Assembly: GCA_036245805.1 (NCBI GenBank)
Contig: BTRK01000004.1
Span: forward strand, 39,582,907-39,646,906
DNA from: Pristionchus mayeri
Lineage: Eukaryota; Nematoda; Chromadorea; Rhabditida; Neodiplogasteridae
Length of the DNA stretch: 64,000 nucleotides
Direction of reading: 5' to 3'
Of this stretch, positions 24,597 through 34,503 are shown piece after piece. Both the position numbers and the translations under genes were made by a program. The notes beneath the pieces are model-generated. The model made no database searches and was not told the DNA's origin. It worked only from the letters and a program-made list of their open reading frames with translations. Every line of letters begins with the position of its first letter. Positions within the stretch are counted from its first letter, which is position 1.

Positions 24597-25366
24597 TAGC
24601 TGGTGTTACAGCCAATGCATTTTCTATGCCTTTCCGTCCTACTCGGGAGGTCACCTGGCTGGAGACAAACGTCCGTCACCAGACTGCATGATGAAAGTGA
24701 AGTTCGAGGTTTGCAGTTTGTAGTTTCAATGGCCGCAAGTACGACACTAATTGAGAAAATTTCGCAAGTAACAATAACGCATTAACGGAAACAGAGACGA
24801 TACGAGACTCTTACAAAATAGAATACTATGGGATTTCGGAAAAACAGGATTTTCTGGCCTCAAAGGCATCTATCTCTCTTCTCCCTAAAGTCAACATCTT
24901 TGTCCACCTCGGGCGCGAGGTGAGCCCTGTTCATCTTTATCAGGGTGGATTCGGCAGGTAAAGATTATTCCGACTATGGGGGGAAACATGGCGTTTTACA
25001 GGGGGTGGGCGAGAGATGAGAGAGCGCAGAGAAAGAGAGTAATCTCTCTCGAATATATCGTACATGATCTCTCGCGATTGGTATCGAAGCGAATGATTTC
25101 TAGAAATTTGCAATAGAATGCCGTGGGAAACGGCAGATCCTGTGGAGTAATCACAAACAAACCATTTTCATTGACTATGACTGGCTGCGTTCAGCAGGGA
25201 AGATATATTACTCCTGATCATTTCTTCATGACACCGTTGAAGCGCATTTCGATCAGCCACGAATTACAAACATCGCCTCATTGCGAGAAATGAGTTTCAG
25301 GATTCCGATGAAAAAGAGATTGTCCGGACTGCAATGGTATCAGACTCTTCCTTCAGACTGAATACT

Positions 25367-26308
25367 TCGTAGATCACGGTGACGATTTCGTGAAGAGGTA
25401 AGCTTTCCTGGAGCCTCCGTGAACGTCGGTGACAGCATCTGAAGGCGTCGCGTCATCTATAAAAAGCGTTCTCTTAGGAAAGAAGATGATGGTTTATGCT
25501 AATGACATGGCTGTCTTCGAAGACGTCGTCGTTGTCGTCGATGACGTCCTCGCAGAGGGATCAAGAGGAATCACCAGCTATTGAGGACTGAGCGACGACA
25601 TCTTCCGACTGATGAAGGAATGAGACACATGACTGGCAATAAAACACACTCTTCATTTAATACCTTTTGCCGTTGAGAATGAGCACACAGAATGAAGAGA
25701 ACAATGTACTGACAAGCCATGCCTACATTCTACTGCACGTCCACAAGTCGAAACAAGAGTGTAATTGGAATGGAGCGAACTGTGGCAGATCGTTATTTTT
25801 CTAAATCCGTGAATGAACCTACTAACAATCCAAAATTTTGGAGGCTCTTTCATCAGAATTGTGAAACTTATTTCTCCCAATCAGGTAATATTCGTGATTC
25901 GCGGTTGAATGAAATTTGTTTCAACTGTTCCATATTGGAGTGACGACGAGCGATCTTCGATGGATGAATCTCTCGGAGATATGCATCCATCTATTCTCTC
26001 TGAATTTAAAATGTAAAATAATAACTTGCTAAATCTGCTGAACGCAGCCATTCTCCGATAGAATTACAATCAGCATTTTCTTTGCTGACTTCAGCCCTAC
26101 TTTCTCATGTTGAATGGCCGAGCATAAGCTAGCTTCAACCCAAGTACACTTCTGAAATACGCACCAGCATGTCTTGCATCCTTTCCGATCAGGTTTCGCA
26201 CTAAACGAGGATAGTAGCGTGCCGAATTTTCATGTTTTTTTGCTCCACCGTTTTTGCTTCACCACGTTAGTTTTAATGATAACGCGCGTGGAATGAAGGG
26301 AGTTTAGC
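25367..26308. other. Spacer of palindrome 1
   Basis: Unique relative to the arms. It carries array A components on the minus strand: a GACGTC-rich coding-like block near 25515-25590 and component (a) near 25855-25960. In most of the window these read on the plus strand. This suits continuity with the right arm rather than the left. Frames at 25653 and 25719 are repeat shadows. Confidence 0.6.
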
Positions 26309-27078
26309 AGTATTCAGTCTGAAGGAAGAGTCTGATACCATTGCAGTCCGGACAATCTCTTTTTCATCGGAATCCTGAAACTCATTTCTCGCAATGAGGC
26401 GATGTTTGTAATTCGTGGCTGATCGAAATGCGCTTCAACGGTGTCATGAAGAAATGATCAGGAGTAATATATCTTCCCTGCTGAACGCAGCCAGTCATAG
26501 TCAATGAAAATGGTTTGTTTGTGATTACTCCACAGGATCTGCCGTTTCCCACGGCATTCTATTGCAAATTTCTAGAAATCATTCGCTTCGATACCAATCG
26601 CGAGAGATCATGTACGATATATTCGAGAGAGATTACTCTCTTTCTCTGCGCTCTCTCATCTCTCGCCCACCCCCTGTAAAACGCCATGTTTCCCCCCATA
26701 GTCGGAATAATCTTTACCTGCCGAATCCACCCTGATAAAGATGAACAGGGCTCACCTCGCGCCCGAGGTGGACAAAGATGTTGACTTTAGGGAGAAGAGA
26801 GATAGATGCCTTTGAGGCCAGAAAATCCTGTTTTTCCGAAATCCCATAGTATTCTATTTTGTAAGAGTCTCGTATCGTCTCTGTTTCCGTTAATGCGTTA
26901 TTGTTACTTGCGAAATTTTCTCAATTAGTGTCGTACTTGCGGCCATTGAAACTACAAACTGCAAACCTCGAACTTCACTTTCATCATGCAGTCTGGTGAC
27001 GGACGTTTGTCTCCAGCCAGGTGACCTCCCGAGTAGGACGGAAAGGCATAGAAAATGCATTGGCTGTAACACCAGCTA

Positions 27079-27150
27079 TCCGATGTAGTCTAGAGGTTAT
27101 GATTTGCGGCTCTCACCCGCAAGGCCCGGGTTTGATTCCCGGCATCGGAA
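27079..27150 (+). tRNA. tRNA-Glu(CTC), mirrored decayed copy
   Basis: Exact reverse-complement image of 24525-24596 in the right arm, with the same TTTGATT loop. Confidence 0.7.
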
Positions 27151-27905
27151 CAAAGTTTTACCTTTTTAGGCAGTAATTTTCATAGCACGGATATTCACAT
27201 CCTTTACGAGTAGCGTGTATAAAGTGCATTTCACGTTCAAGTTCAATCGAGTCATTTATTTCGAGTCGATGGTTGTTTCCCTTTCAACGAGTTCAGGGAA
27301 GCAAAGGTGATTTTTTTTCTTCATCATTCGCGGACTTTCTTTTCATGAGGTATGATCGCCTTATCCAACTCGCCATCAGGAACATCTGCAGAGATCAAAC
27401 TACAAACCTCGTCCGTTCAGTCTCACCATGCATATAAAAGATCATAATCGAATTAGTTCTTTATTCATTGATTAATTAACGCAAAAAAAATGGAATTGCG
27501 TGTTTCAATGAGATATTAGGGGCCAATTTCAGGTTGATTAGAACGGGAAACGGTAGGGAAACGGTCGATCACCGGATATCGATCAATAAAAATGAATGGT
27601 ACCTCAAATTGGTAATATTTGAAAGTGTGAGCAATGATACTGGTTATGGTACATGTATGGAAAGGGAAAGTAAGGAAATCTATTCTACTGCCATTCTAAT
27701 CGAGAGACGAGGTGAATAAATATACAACGTACGAATAGGTAGTAAGTAGTCTAGTCTGTGATATGATAATCGATCGAAGCTACAGTATGAATTGGTGCAC
27801 TACACCACAACGAGAGACGACTTCTCGGAAACGTCGTCTAGAAACTTCTCGTCGCACCACACGCACACCACGCATCCGATCGTTCCAAGATGGTGTTGCT
27901 TGAGC

Positions 27906-28859
27906 TCACAGCATGCTCACTCTGAAAGGGCAATCGATAACTGATTATCGATCGATACCGTAATTTCAAACTACCGTACCCATTGCTAACGCTCTCCTCC
28001 TCGTCCAATCTCTTCTTCGACGAGACTGATCGATGGCCACTCCGAGTGGACATCGTCTCGGAACGGTACTGTAATTACCGTACTCTTCCATTCTACAGTA
28101 AACCGGCTAATTACCGTATCTTCATCTCCATTCTATAGTATCCCTTCTACCGTATCTCCATCTCCATCCTACAGTATCCCTTCTACCGTATCTCCATCTC
28201 CATCCTACAGTACCCCTTCTACCGTACCTCCTCGCCTTCACTCTCTCCTTCCTCTTCATCTTCATCAATCCCTCCATCGATTCCCTCTGCCAGTGCCACT
28301 CTCATCGCCTCGGCCCGTTTCTCAGCCAGTCTGCAAAATACAATGGATTTGATTGATGAATTCACTTTCCACTGCCCTTAGGTCCACACTGTCAATAAGA
28401 AATTCATTGTTTTAAATTTTCACCAAAGATATCGAGGATGGGTATTTGATCTTGAATTTATTGTCCTTTTTATAGCCAAAATTAGAGACCGCCTATTGCC
28501 TATATGCTCGAAAACAGTTTTTCGCACTGAGCAGTCGGATTTAGCATTATAAAAAATATTGAACATTCTCTACGAAGGCATACAACCATCCTATACACAA
28601 CGACCGCTCACTCACCCATCAGCGGTTCAAAATGAACGAGATAACATCAAATAGTCGATTGGCCAATTGACTAGATAGTCGACTAATAGTCGACTATATA
28701 GTCGACTATCAGGCAATAGGCGGTCTCTAGCCAAAATCTCAGCATCACAATATGTTACTCTGCCACGTGCTCTTTTTTTATTCCCATTGATACACGATAC
28801 TCACTAGAGGACCGTCGTTTGTTTGCGCACTTGCTCCACCAATTTCTCCGTTGCAGACT
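27906..28859 (-). pseudogene. Mirrored last exons of the myosin pseudogene
   Basis: Exact inverted image of 22816-23769: the coiled-coil end, acidic tail and C-terminal exons, with the 36-bp minisatellite and hAT MITE between them. It has no upstream exons and so cannot be a gene. Confidence 0.85.
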
Positions 28860-30498
28860 TCTAAAGAAATCAAAGTGCAATCTGTATGTATTTTTTTATA
28901 TATTCCTGGAGAAAATGCACGTCGACATATTAGGTTGTTGCAAAAGTCTTGCGGTTTTTTGATATTTTACCTTCCATCTTCCTTTTAGTTTGACTGATGA
29001 ACTTCCGAATATTGATTACTAATGAGGCCTTGTATACTCTTTCATATGCGCACCCTATCATCATTGCCCAATCAGAGAGTCGATAATAGGATAAAGTTAA
29101 ATTTTGCGAAATTCATCTCTCAAAAATCACACATTTCTCAATATTCTGTTTCCTCTGAAGCATTAATGCTTAATTCCTGGTGGTTATATGAAGCTCCCAT
29201 CTTTACCCTATACATACTTTTCTCATGGATGATGGAAGTTGCATCCTTTCGAGGAATGTATTGAACTGCAAATGACTACATTTTGAATTTTTATGTTGAT
29301 TTCGCATATTTTTGAAAAATAAGAAATTCAAATTTTCTGAAACGAGAAAGATGCAGGCGCCAATATTTTTTTCTGTGTATGAAGCCTCTTGGTGGGTGAA
29401 TATAGCGCACTCATAGTGGAGCCTATATGCTTTGTCTTCTATGCAAAAAATCCGAACAATTTTCATGTAACCAGAATCGACAGCATATTTTCAATAGCAT
29501 GTAATTCGGTCCAATCTTGATCGACACCCAGTTGAAGCATATTTTCTGAGAGGGTAAACGTGATAATTCCCGGACATCGGTATGGGCAGATTTCCTGAAT
29601 TTTGCCAGCAAATATCCAATAAAATACATTTAATGCAAAATTTTGAGAAACAATTGCAATTGTGTTCATCATATTTTATCGCGTTGATTGCGATATCGGA
29701 TTGATTGAAATGTATGCATATAAAGTACAAGTATATATCTAAACACTGCTATGTTTGTAAGTCATTGTGTTTTGTTGCAAAAGAATTATGATAGTTCAAA
29801 GTACGGACACAAAAAACCGCAAGACTTTTGCAACAACCTTTTATTCGGTCGATAGTCGATATTTACTTTCTATTATTCAATATCAGAAGTATTAGGTTGT
29901 TCGGAAAGTTTCTTTCTTTTATTTTTCTCATACCAATTCTTGTGTCATTCGACCTTAATTATTTTGTCTATGGTATACGTTAGGACCTTTGCGGTGGAAT
30001 ACTACAGTATGTTCAAATCACATCTCGGTCGCATAGCAGGCTAGAGAAAATATCAAAAGTTAGCAAATGTCAAAAATACCTCAAAAATCAGAATTTCAGT
30101 GTTTTTTGTTGGGTCATTTTTCCCGAGAACTAGATGCCTACCGATACTAGCCGGATAATATATGATAGGACAAGAGTTGATAATAATAATAACAAAGAAG
30201 AATTAGGCTTTCAAGCATCGAGAGTTACGGGATATATCAATATGTCACCATTTCGATGTTCAAATTTCGGCATAAATTTTCTGAAAAATCCTGCTCATGA
30301 ATACGTGATTGGATTCCCACCTAATTAGGGATAGCATGTGAACATGTAATGTACTTCACAAATAACAATCGCTTTGTTCTCTAGGTTAACCGGGTGAAGC
30401 ACAATAAGTTCAAAATTATGCTCGAAAAACCCATCGTAGTGCGGATTACTCTATGGAATCTTCGTTAGATTGGGGAACACGTCCTAGATTTAAAGCTT
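28483..30498. mobile_element. Mirrored hAT MITE (28483-28729), mariner-like element (28930-29841) and truncated mariner-like element (29892-30498)
   Basis: These are inverted images of 22946-23192, 21834-22745 and 21177-21783. The third lacks 292 bases of its outer end because the palindrome arm stops there. Confidence 0.88.
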
Positions 30499-30512
30499 GG
30501 GTTTTTTTTTTT

Positions 30513-30769
30513 TCAATAAGAAATTCATTGTTTTAAATTTTCACCAAAGATATCGAGGATGGGTATTTGATCTTGAATTTATTGTCCTTTTTATAGCCAA
30601 AATTAGAGACCGCCTATTGCCTATATGCTCGAAAACAGTTTTTCGCACTGAGCAGTCGGATTTAGCATTATAAAAAATATTGAACATTCTCTACGAAGGC
30701 ATACAACCATCCTATACACAACGACCGCTCACTCACCCATCAGCGGTTCAAAATGAACGAGATAACATC
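30513..30769. repeat. 257-bp direct copy of 28392-28648 at the junction of the two palindromes
   Basis: Sequence starting TCAATAAGAAATTCATTG equals 28392 onward with a constant offset of 2121. It ends at GATAACATC, inside the hAT MITE. On its left is GG plus a T run (30499-30512) that has no source in the arm; on its right palindrome 2 begins with a shared TCG. It is a scar between two rearrangements. Confidence 0.9.
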
Positions 30770-31523
30770 GAAGTGAAAGGATCGAGCGGAATCATCGGCT
30801 GTTGAGGCCTCATCGATAACGGCTTCAGACGGACGTTGACGTTGAGACATAAGAGTCCCCTGAGAATTATTCCGACGAATTCTGAATAATTCGGGGACCT
30901 GACAAAGTGTTTTGCATTTATTTTTGGTTTCGAAGGCTATCAGTGGATCATCATTGAATGTCATACAAAAGAGTAAAAATGAGAAAAAAAATGAAACACA
31001 ACTCGGCAGCTATCTCGACTGAATTTCCGGAAATGGAATTAAAGTGATCGCAGGATTAAGAATACTACGGCAAAATACTGTGAATGAATCGACTCGTTTT
31101 CTCAAAGTTACAATTGTGTACGTGACTCTCCTCAGTTTGTGCGTTCTCTCGCTCTGAACGGAGCGAAGCACCCTAAACGAGGAGGAACGCGTGTGGAATC
31201 TTCACTACTCTTCTGCTGGAAGCGACCGCGAGCTTAGAATATGGAGAGCAAAACAGAATTGTGTTGCTCACGGATTCACGGAGGTGAATACATGAAATAG
31301 TAATCACAGTTCTTTCGTTGGTCAGAACCTTGAAACAAATTTCTCCCTATGCGGCGATGTTTGAGATTCGGAAAATGAGTTTCAAAAGTTCCTCATAGGA
31401 GTGGTAACGAGCGATCATCGATGGTTGAGTTATTCCTCTTGCAAATCTACAATAATCACTCCGAATCTCCTCATCCGCAGCAGCATTCGTCGGTATATGC
31501 CTCCGCTCCTCCTCCACTTCGTA

Positions 31524-31556
31524 GATCAAATCAAAATCAAAATCAAATCAAATTTA
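31524..31556 (-). repeat. RTE 3' tail repeat
   Basis: Short TGATTTTGAT-type repeats directly follow the RTE stop, as in RTE elements, which end in short tandem repeats rather than poly(A). The mirrored tail is at 36830-36862. Host array A sequence follows. Confidence 0.8.
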
Positions 31557-34406
31557 TTCAAGCATCAGGTCACGGGCCTGTTGAATCATGCAATCGTTCC
31601 ACTTATCGGGGTATCTTCTGCTTTTGTCGGCCCAGTTAACTCCCAAGTGGCGCACAAGTTCGTCTCGCCACCTCATTTTGGGCCTTCCGATCAGTCTTTC
31701 TCTGTCCCAAGGTGTCCATTGAGCTAATCGCTGCGTCCATCTTTCATCATTAAACAAAGCTATACTTCTCGCCCATTTCCATTTCCTCTGCATTGCTCTT
31801 ACTCGAACATCTTGAAGGGGCACTTTGTTTGAGAGCCAGTCATTGGTTTTTCTGTCCATCCTCGTTACGTTTGCCATTTTTCTCATCATCGAGCGTTGAG
31901 CTACTATCAACCTTGATCTTATTTTCTTCGTAGTGCTCCATACTTCACAGCCGTACAAGAGCGCAGGTTCAATACACATTCGATAGACTCTTGCTTTTAG
32001 TCCCATTGCAACGCATTTGTTTGTAAGAAAATCGTAAAAACGGTTAAACGCTTTCCAACCGCTTCCGATCCTCCTGTTTATTTCTAGCAGAAGAATATTG
32101 TCGAATGATAAGCGGACGCCAAGGTAAATGAAACTGTTCACGTAGATCAATTGATCTTGATCTATGAACAATGGCGTTTGATTTCTAATTGACATGGCGA
32201 CAGTTTTCTTCTTATTGATCGTTAATCCGACTTTTGCACTTTCCTTCACTAGTTCATCCATCATTCGCGATATTTCTTTTGGGTTGTGGGAAATTAAAAC
32301 AATATCGTCTGCATACCGTAAGTGGTTAATTTTCTTTCCATCTATGCTGATTCCATAATTCGACCAGTCAAGTTCACGGAAGACACTCTCCAATACACAA
32401 TTGAATAAGTGTGGGGATAGGGGGTCTCCTTGACGGACACCTCTGCCCACTTCGATTGGAACTTTGCTTCTTCCTACTTTCACGAAAACTTCAGCACGAT
32501 CATATACATCTCTCATTGTATTGATGATTTTTGAATGAACACCTTGTTGACAAAGGGCACTCCACACGCCACTAAACTCCACAGAATCGAACGCTTTTGC
32601 GAAGTCTATAAAGACGAGATAGAGCGGGAAGTCGTATTCAGTGGAGCGACAGATCAATTCGTTGAGTGCGAATATGTGATCTGTCGTGGTATAGTTCTTG
32701 CGAAAGCCTGCTTGTTCTGGTGGCTGATTTTGTGACAGTGTACGTTCGATCCGGCTATCGATTGTTGATGTAAACACTTTGTACACCAGATTCAAGAGAG
32801 CGATTGGCCGATAATTTGCGATTTCTAGGTGACTTCCTTTCTTATAAATGAGCGAGATAAATGAATTTGGCAATTTTGGGGGCACAGATTCCTCGGAGAT
32901 CCATGTATTGAAAAGTGTGCATAGTGGGTTGATAACAGTGTCAGATGCACATTTGAGCATCTCAGCGCTGATCTTGTCCGGCCCCGGCGACTTTCCATTT
33001 TTCAATTTCCGAATTGCCATTTTTACTTCGCTTTCAATTATTGGTAAGAAGGGATCACTGGCCTTGAATTGCAATCTTTTCGGGCGTCTCGTTCTTTGAA
33101 ACAGAGCATCGTAGAAATTTTTGACAACTCTGTTCATTTCATGTTTCGTATTCGCCACCGAACCGTCACTCCTTTTCAGTTGATAAAGTTTGGTATTGCC
33201 TACTTGTGATGATTGCAGAGCTTTCTTCGTACTGTAACCATATTCAACGGCTCGTCGAACAACTTCCAAATGACCTTTTCTGATATCGTCTTGGATTGAT
33301 ATTCGCAACGCCTTGCTCGTGATAGAGAACATTACTCGGTTGATTGGAGTGGGTACATTGTCTCTAAGGCGTCTTCTTTCGATGAACAATCTCTTCGTGC
33401 GATGGGAGAACCTCTCTTCTTTTACTACCACTTTCATGGAGTCATTGGCTACTGATCTCATAGCGGAAGCAAGACTTTCATAACTGGTTGTATCTTTCCT
33501 TTGTAACGAGAGTATTGCAGCAGCAAATTTTGCCTGATCGAGAGTATGAACTGGCTTCGGCGCATGATAAATTTGCTTCACTTTCGATTGTATTCGGACT
33601 TTGGCCATTAGCAGCCTGTGGTCAGTTGATAGATCGAAGCTTCCGATTACAGTCACATCTTGAACTATGCTGGGGTTTAGGCTCATCACATAATCAATTG
33701 CATTACGAGTTCTCATGTTCGGACTAAGCCAGGTCCATTTGCGGGTTTCTCTTTTCTGAAAGCGTGTATTTTGAACGTACAGCTTAACTTCGTTGCAAAA
33801 GTCGACTAGGGTTTGTCCTCTTTCATTGCGTTCGCCATATCCATGCACTCCTATGAACTTTTCAGTGTTCTCTTCGCGGGAACCGATCTTCGAGTTAAAA
33901 TCTCCGAGTACCACTAAATGCCCCTTTCCACCCCCCGGTCGGCGAACACGACGGGCAGAGGTGGCAATTAGGGAACTTAAATCATTGAGAAATCGATCGA
34001 AGACATGATCAGGATAGGCTGAAGTGGGTGCGTAGGCAGTGATTATGCGCAACCCAATTGTTGGTAGATCGAGGTACGAGATTCGTTCGTTAACTGGGTG
34101 GAAGATGCAGGAGTTTGCCCATCGATTGCTAACAAGGAAGCCAGTGCCATGGGCTGATTGAGTGCCATATGCCACTAGCAGGTGTTGTGAGTGGGCTAGG
34201 GTAAGGCAAGTTTGGCCTTTGCGTCTTATTTCTTGAAGAGCAATGACGTCAAAAGGGCATCTACTCACAGCATCTTCTATCTCAGCCACCCGGTCGTCCT
34301 TCTTGAGCGTTCGACAGTTGATGGTCCCGATGCGTAGGTTGGCGACGGGCATGTGGCAGACAGATACCACCGACGGTTGTCCAAGTCGACGTCGGGGGAC
34401 TCCCAA
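31554..34406 (-). CDS. RTE-clade non-LTR retrotransposon polyprotein (endonuclease + reverse transcriptase), 950 aa
   Basis: A single long frame with an apurinic-like endonuclease domain at about residues 25-265 (IGTINCRTL, ALQEIRR, GDFNSKIG, STDHRLL) and a reverse transcriptase at about residues 465-740 (GKSPGPDKIS, FIDFAKAFDSV, GVRQGDPLSPHLFN, LRYADDIVLI). The C-terminal region has a WRDELVRHLGVNW motif common in RTE-like proteins. The length matches intact RTE ORFs. It copies its own RNA at nicked chromosomal DNA. The start follows a short 5' leader; the 3' end is followed by a TTTGATTTTGATTTTGATTT tail. No frameshift is seen, so it could be active or very young. Residues after about 175 are encoded in the palindrome arm; the N-terminal part lies only in the spacer. 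Confidence 0.93.
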   Translation of the reverse strand: MGVPRRRLGQPSVVSVCHMPVANLRIGTINCRTLKKDDRVAEIEDAVSRCPFDVIALQEIRRKGQTCLTLAHSQHLLVAYGTQSAHGTGFLVSNRWANSCIFHPVNERISYLDLPTIGLRIITAYAPTSAYPDHVFDRFLNDLSSLIATSARRVRRPGGGKGHLVVLGDFNSKIGSREENTEKFIGVHGYGERNERGQTLVDFCNEVKLYVQNTRFQKRETRKWTWLSPNMRTRNAIDYVMSLNPSIVQDVTVIGSFDLSTDHRLLMAKVRIQSKVKQIYHAPKPVHTLDQAKFAAAILSLQRKDTTSYESLASAMRSVANDSMKVVVKEERFSHRTKRLFIERRRLRDNVPTPINRVMFSITSKALRISIQDDIRKGHLEVVRRAVEYGYSTKKALQSSQVGNTKLYQLKRSDGSVANTKHEMNRVVKNFYDALFQRTRRPKRLQFKASDPFLPIIESEVKMAIRKLKNGKSPGPDKISAEMLKCASDTVINPLCTLFNTWISEESVPPKLPNSFISLIYKKGSHLEIANYRPIALLNLVYKVFTSTIDSRIERTLSQNQPPEQAGFRKNYTTTDHIFALNELICRSTEYDFPLYLVFIDFAKAFDSVEFSGVWSALCQQGVHSKIINTMRDVYDRAEVFVKVGRSKVPIEVGRGVRQGDPLSPHLFNCVLESVFRELDWSNYGISIDGKKINHLRYADDIVLISHNPKEISRMMDELVKESAKVGLTINKKKTVAMSIRNQTPLFIDQDQLIYVNSFIYLGVRLSFDNILLLEINRRIGSGWKAFNRFYDFLTNKCVAMGLKARVYRMCIEPALLYGCEVWSTTKKIRSRLIVAQRSMMRKMANVTRMDRKTNDWLSNKVPLQDVRVRAMQRKWKWARSIALFNDERWTQRLAQWTPWDRERLIGRPKMRWRDELVRHLGVNWADKSRRYPDKWNDCMIQQARDLMLE

Positions 34407-34503
34407 ACGAGAACAGACAGAGAGGAAAGTCGAGACCGACCACCCCTCAGCCGCGCTCGAATGGAGAATGGAGAATGGAGAATGAGAATGGAGAATGGAG
34501 AAA
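33883..34503. other. Spacer of palindrome 2 with templated microrepeat
   Basis: 33883-34406 encodes the N-terminal part of the RTE endonuclease on the minus strand and is the only copy. 34407-34459 looks like the element 5' leader. 34460-34503 is a run of AATGGAG words (five or so, one shortened) abutting the right arm. Confidence 0.8.

Larger units (their letters stand above)
21177..30498. repeat. Palindrome 1: inverted repeat, 4190-bp arms, 942-bp spacer
   Basis: Any base x in 21177-25366 pairs with 51675-x in 26309-30498. The arms match at every place compared, including many open frames, both tRNA copies and the mobile elements. The match stops cleanly inside TTTAAATC sequence at the outer edge and after AATACT/AGTATT at the inner edge. 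The left arm contains part of one mariner-like element, all of the second, the hAT MITE, the last pseudogene exons, a decayed tRNA-Glu and one array A unit; the right arm carries the same in reverse. Identity implies a very recent event or a technical artefact. Confidence 0.93.
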
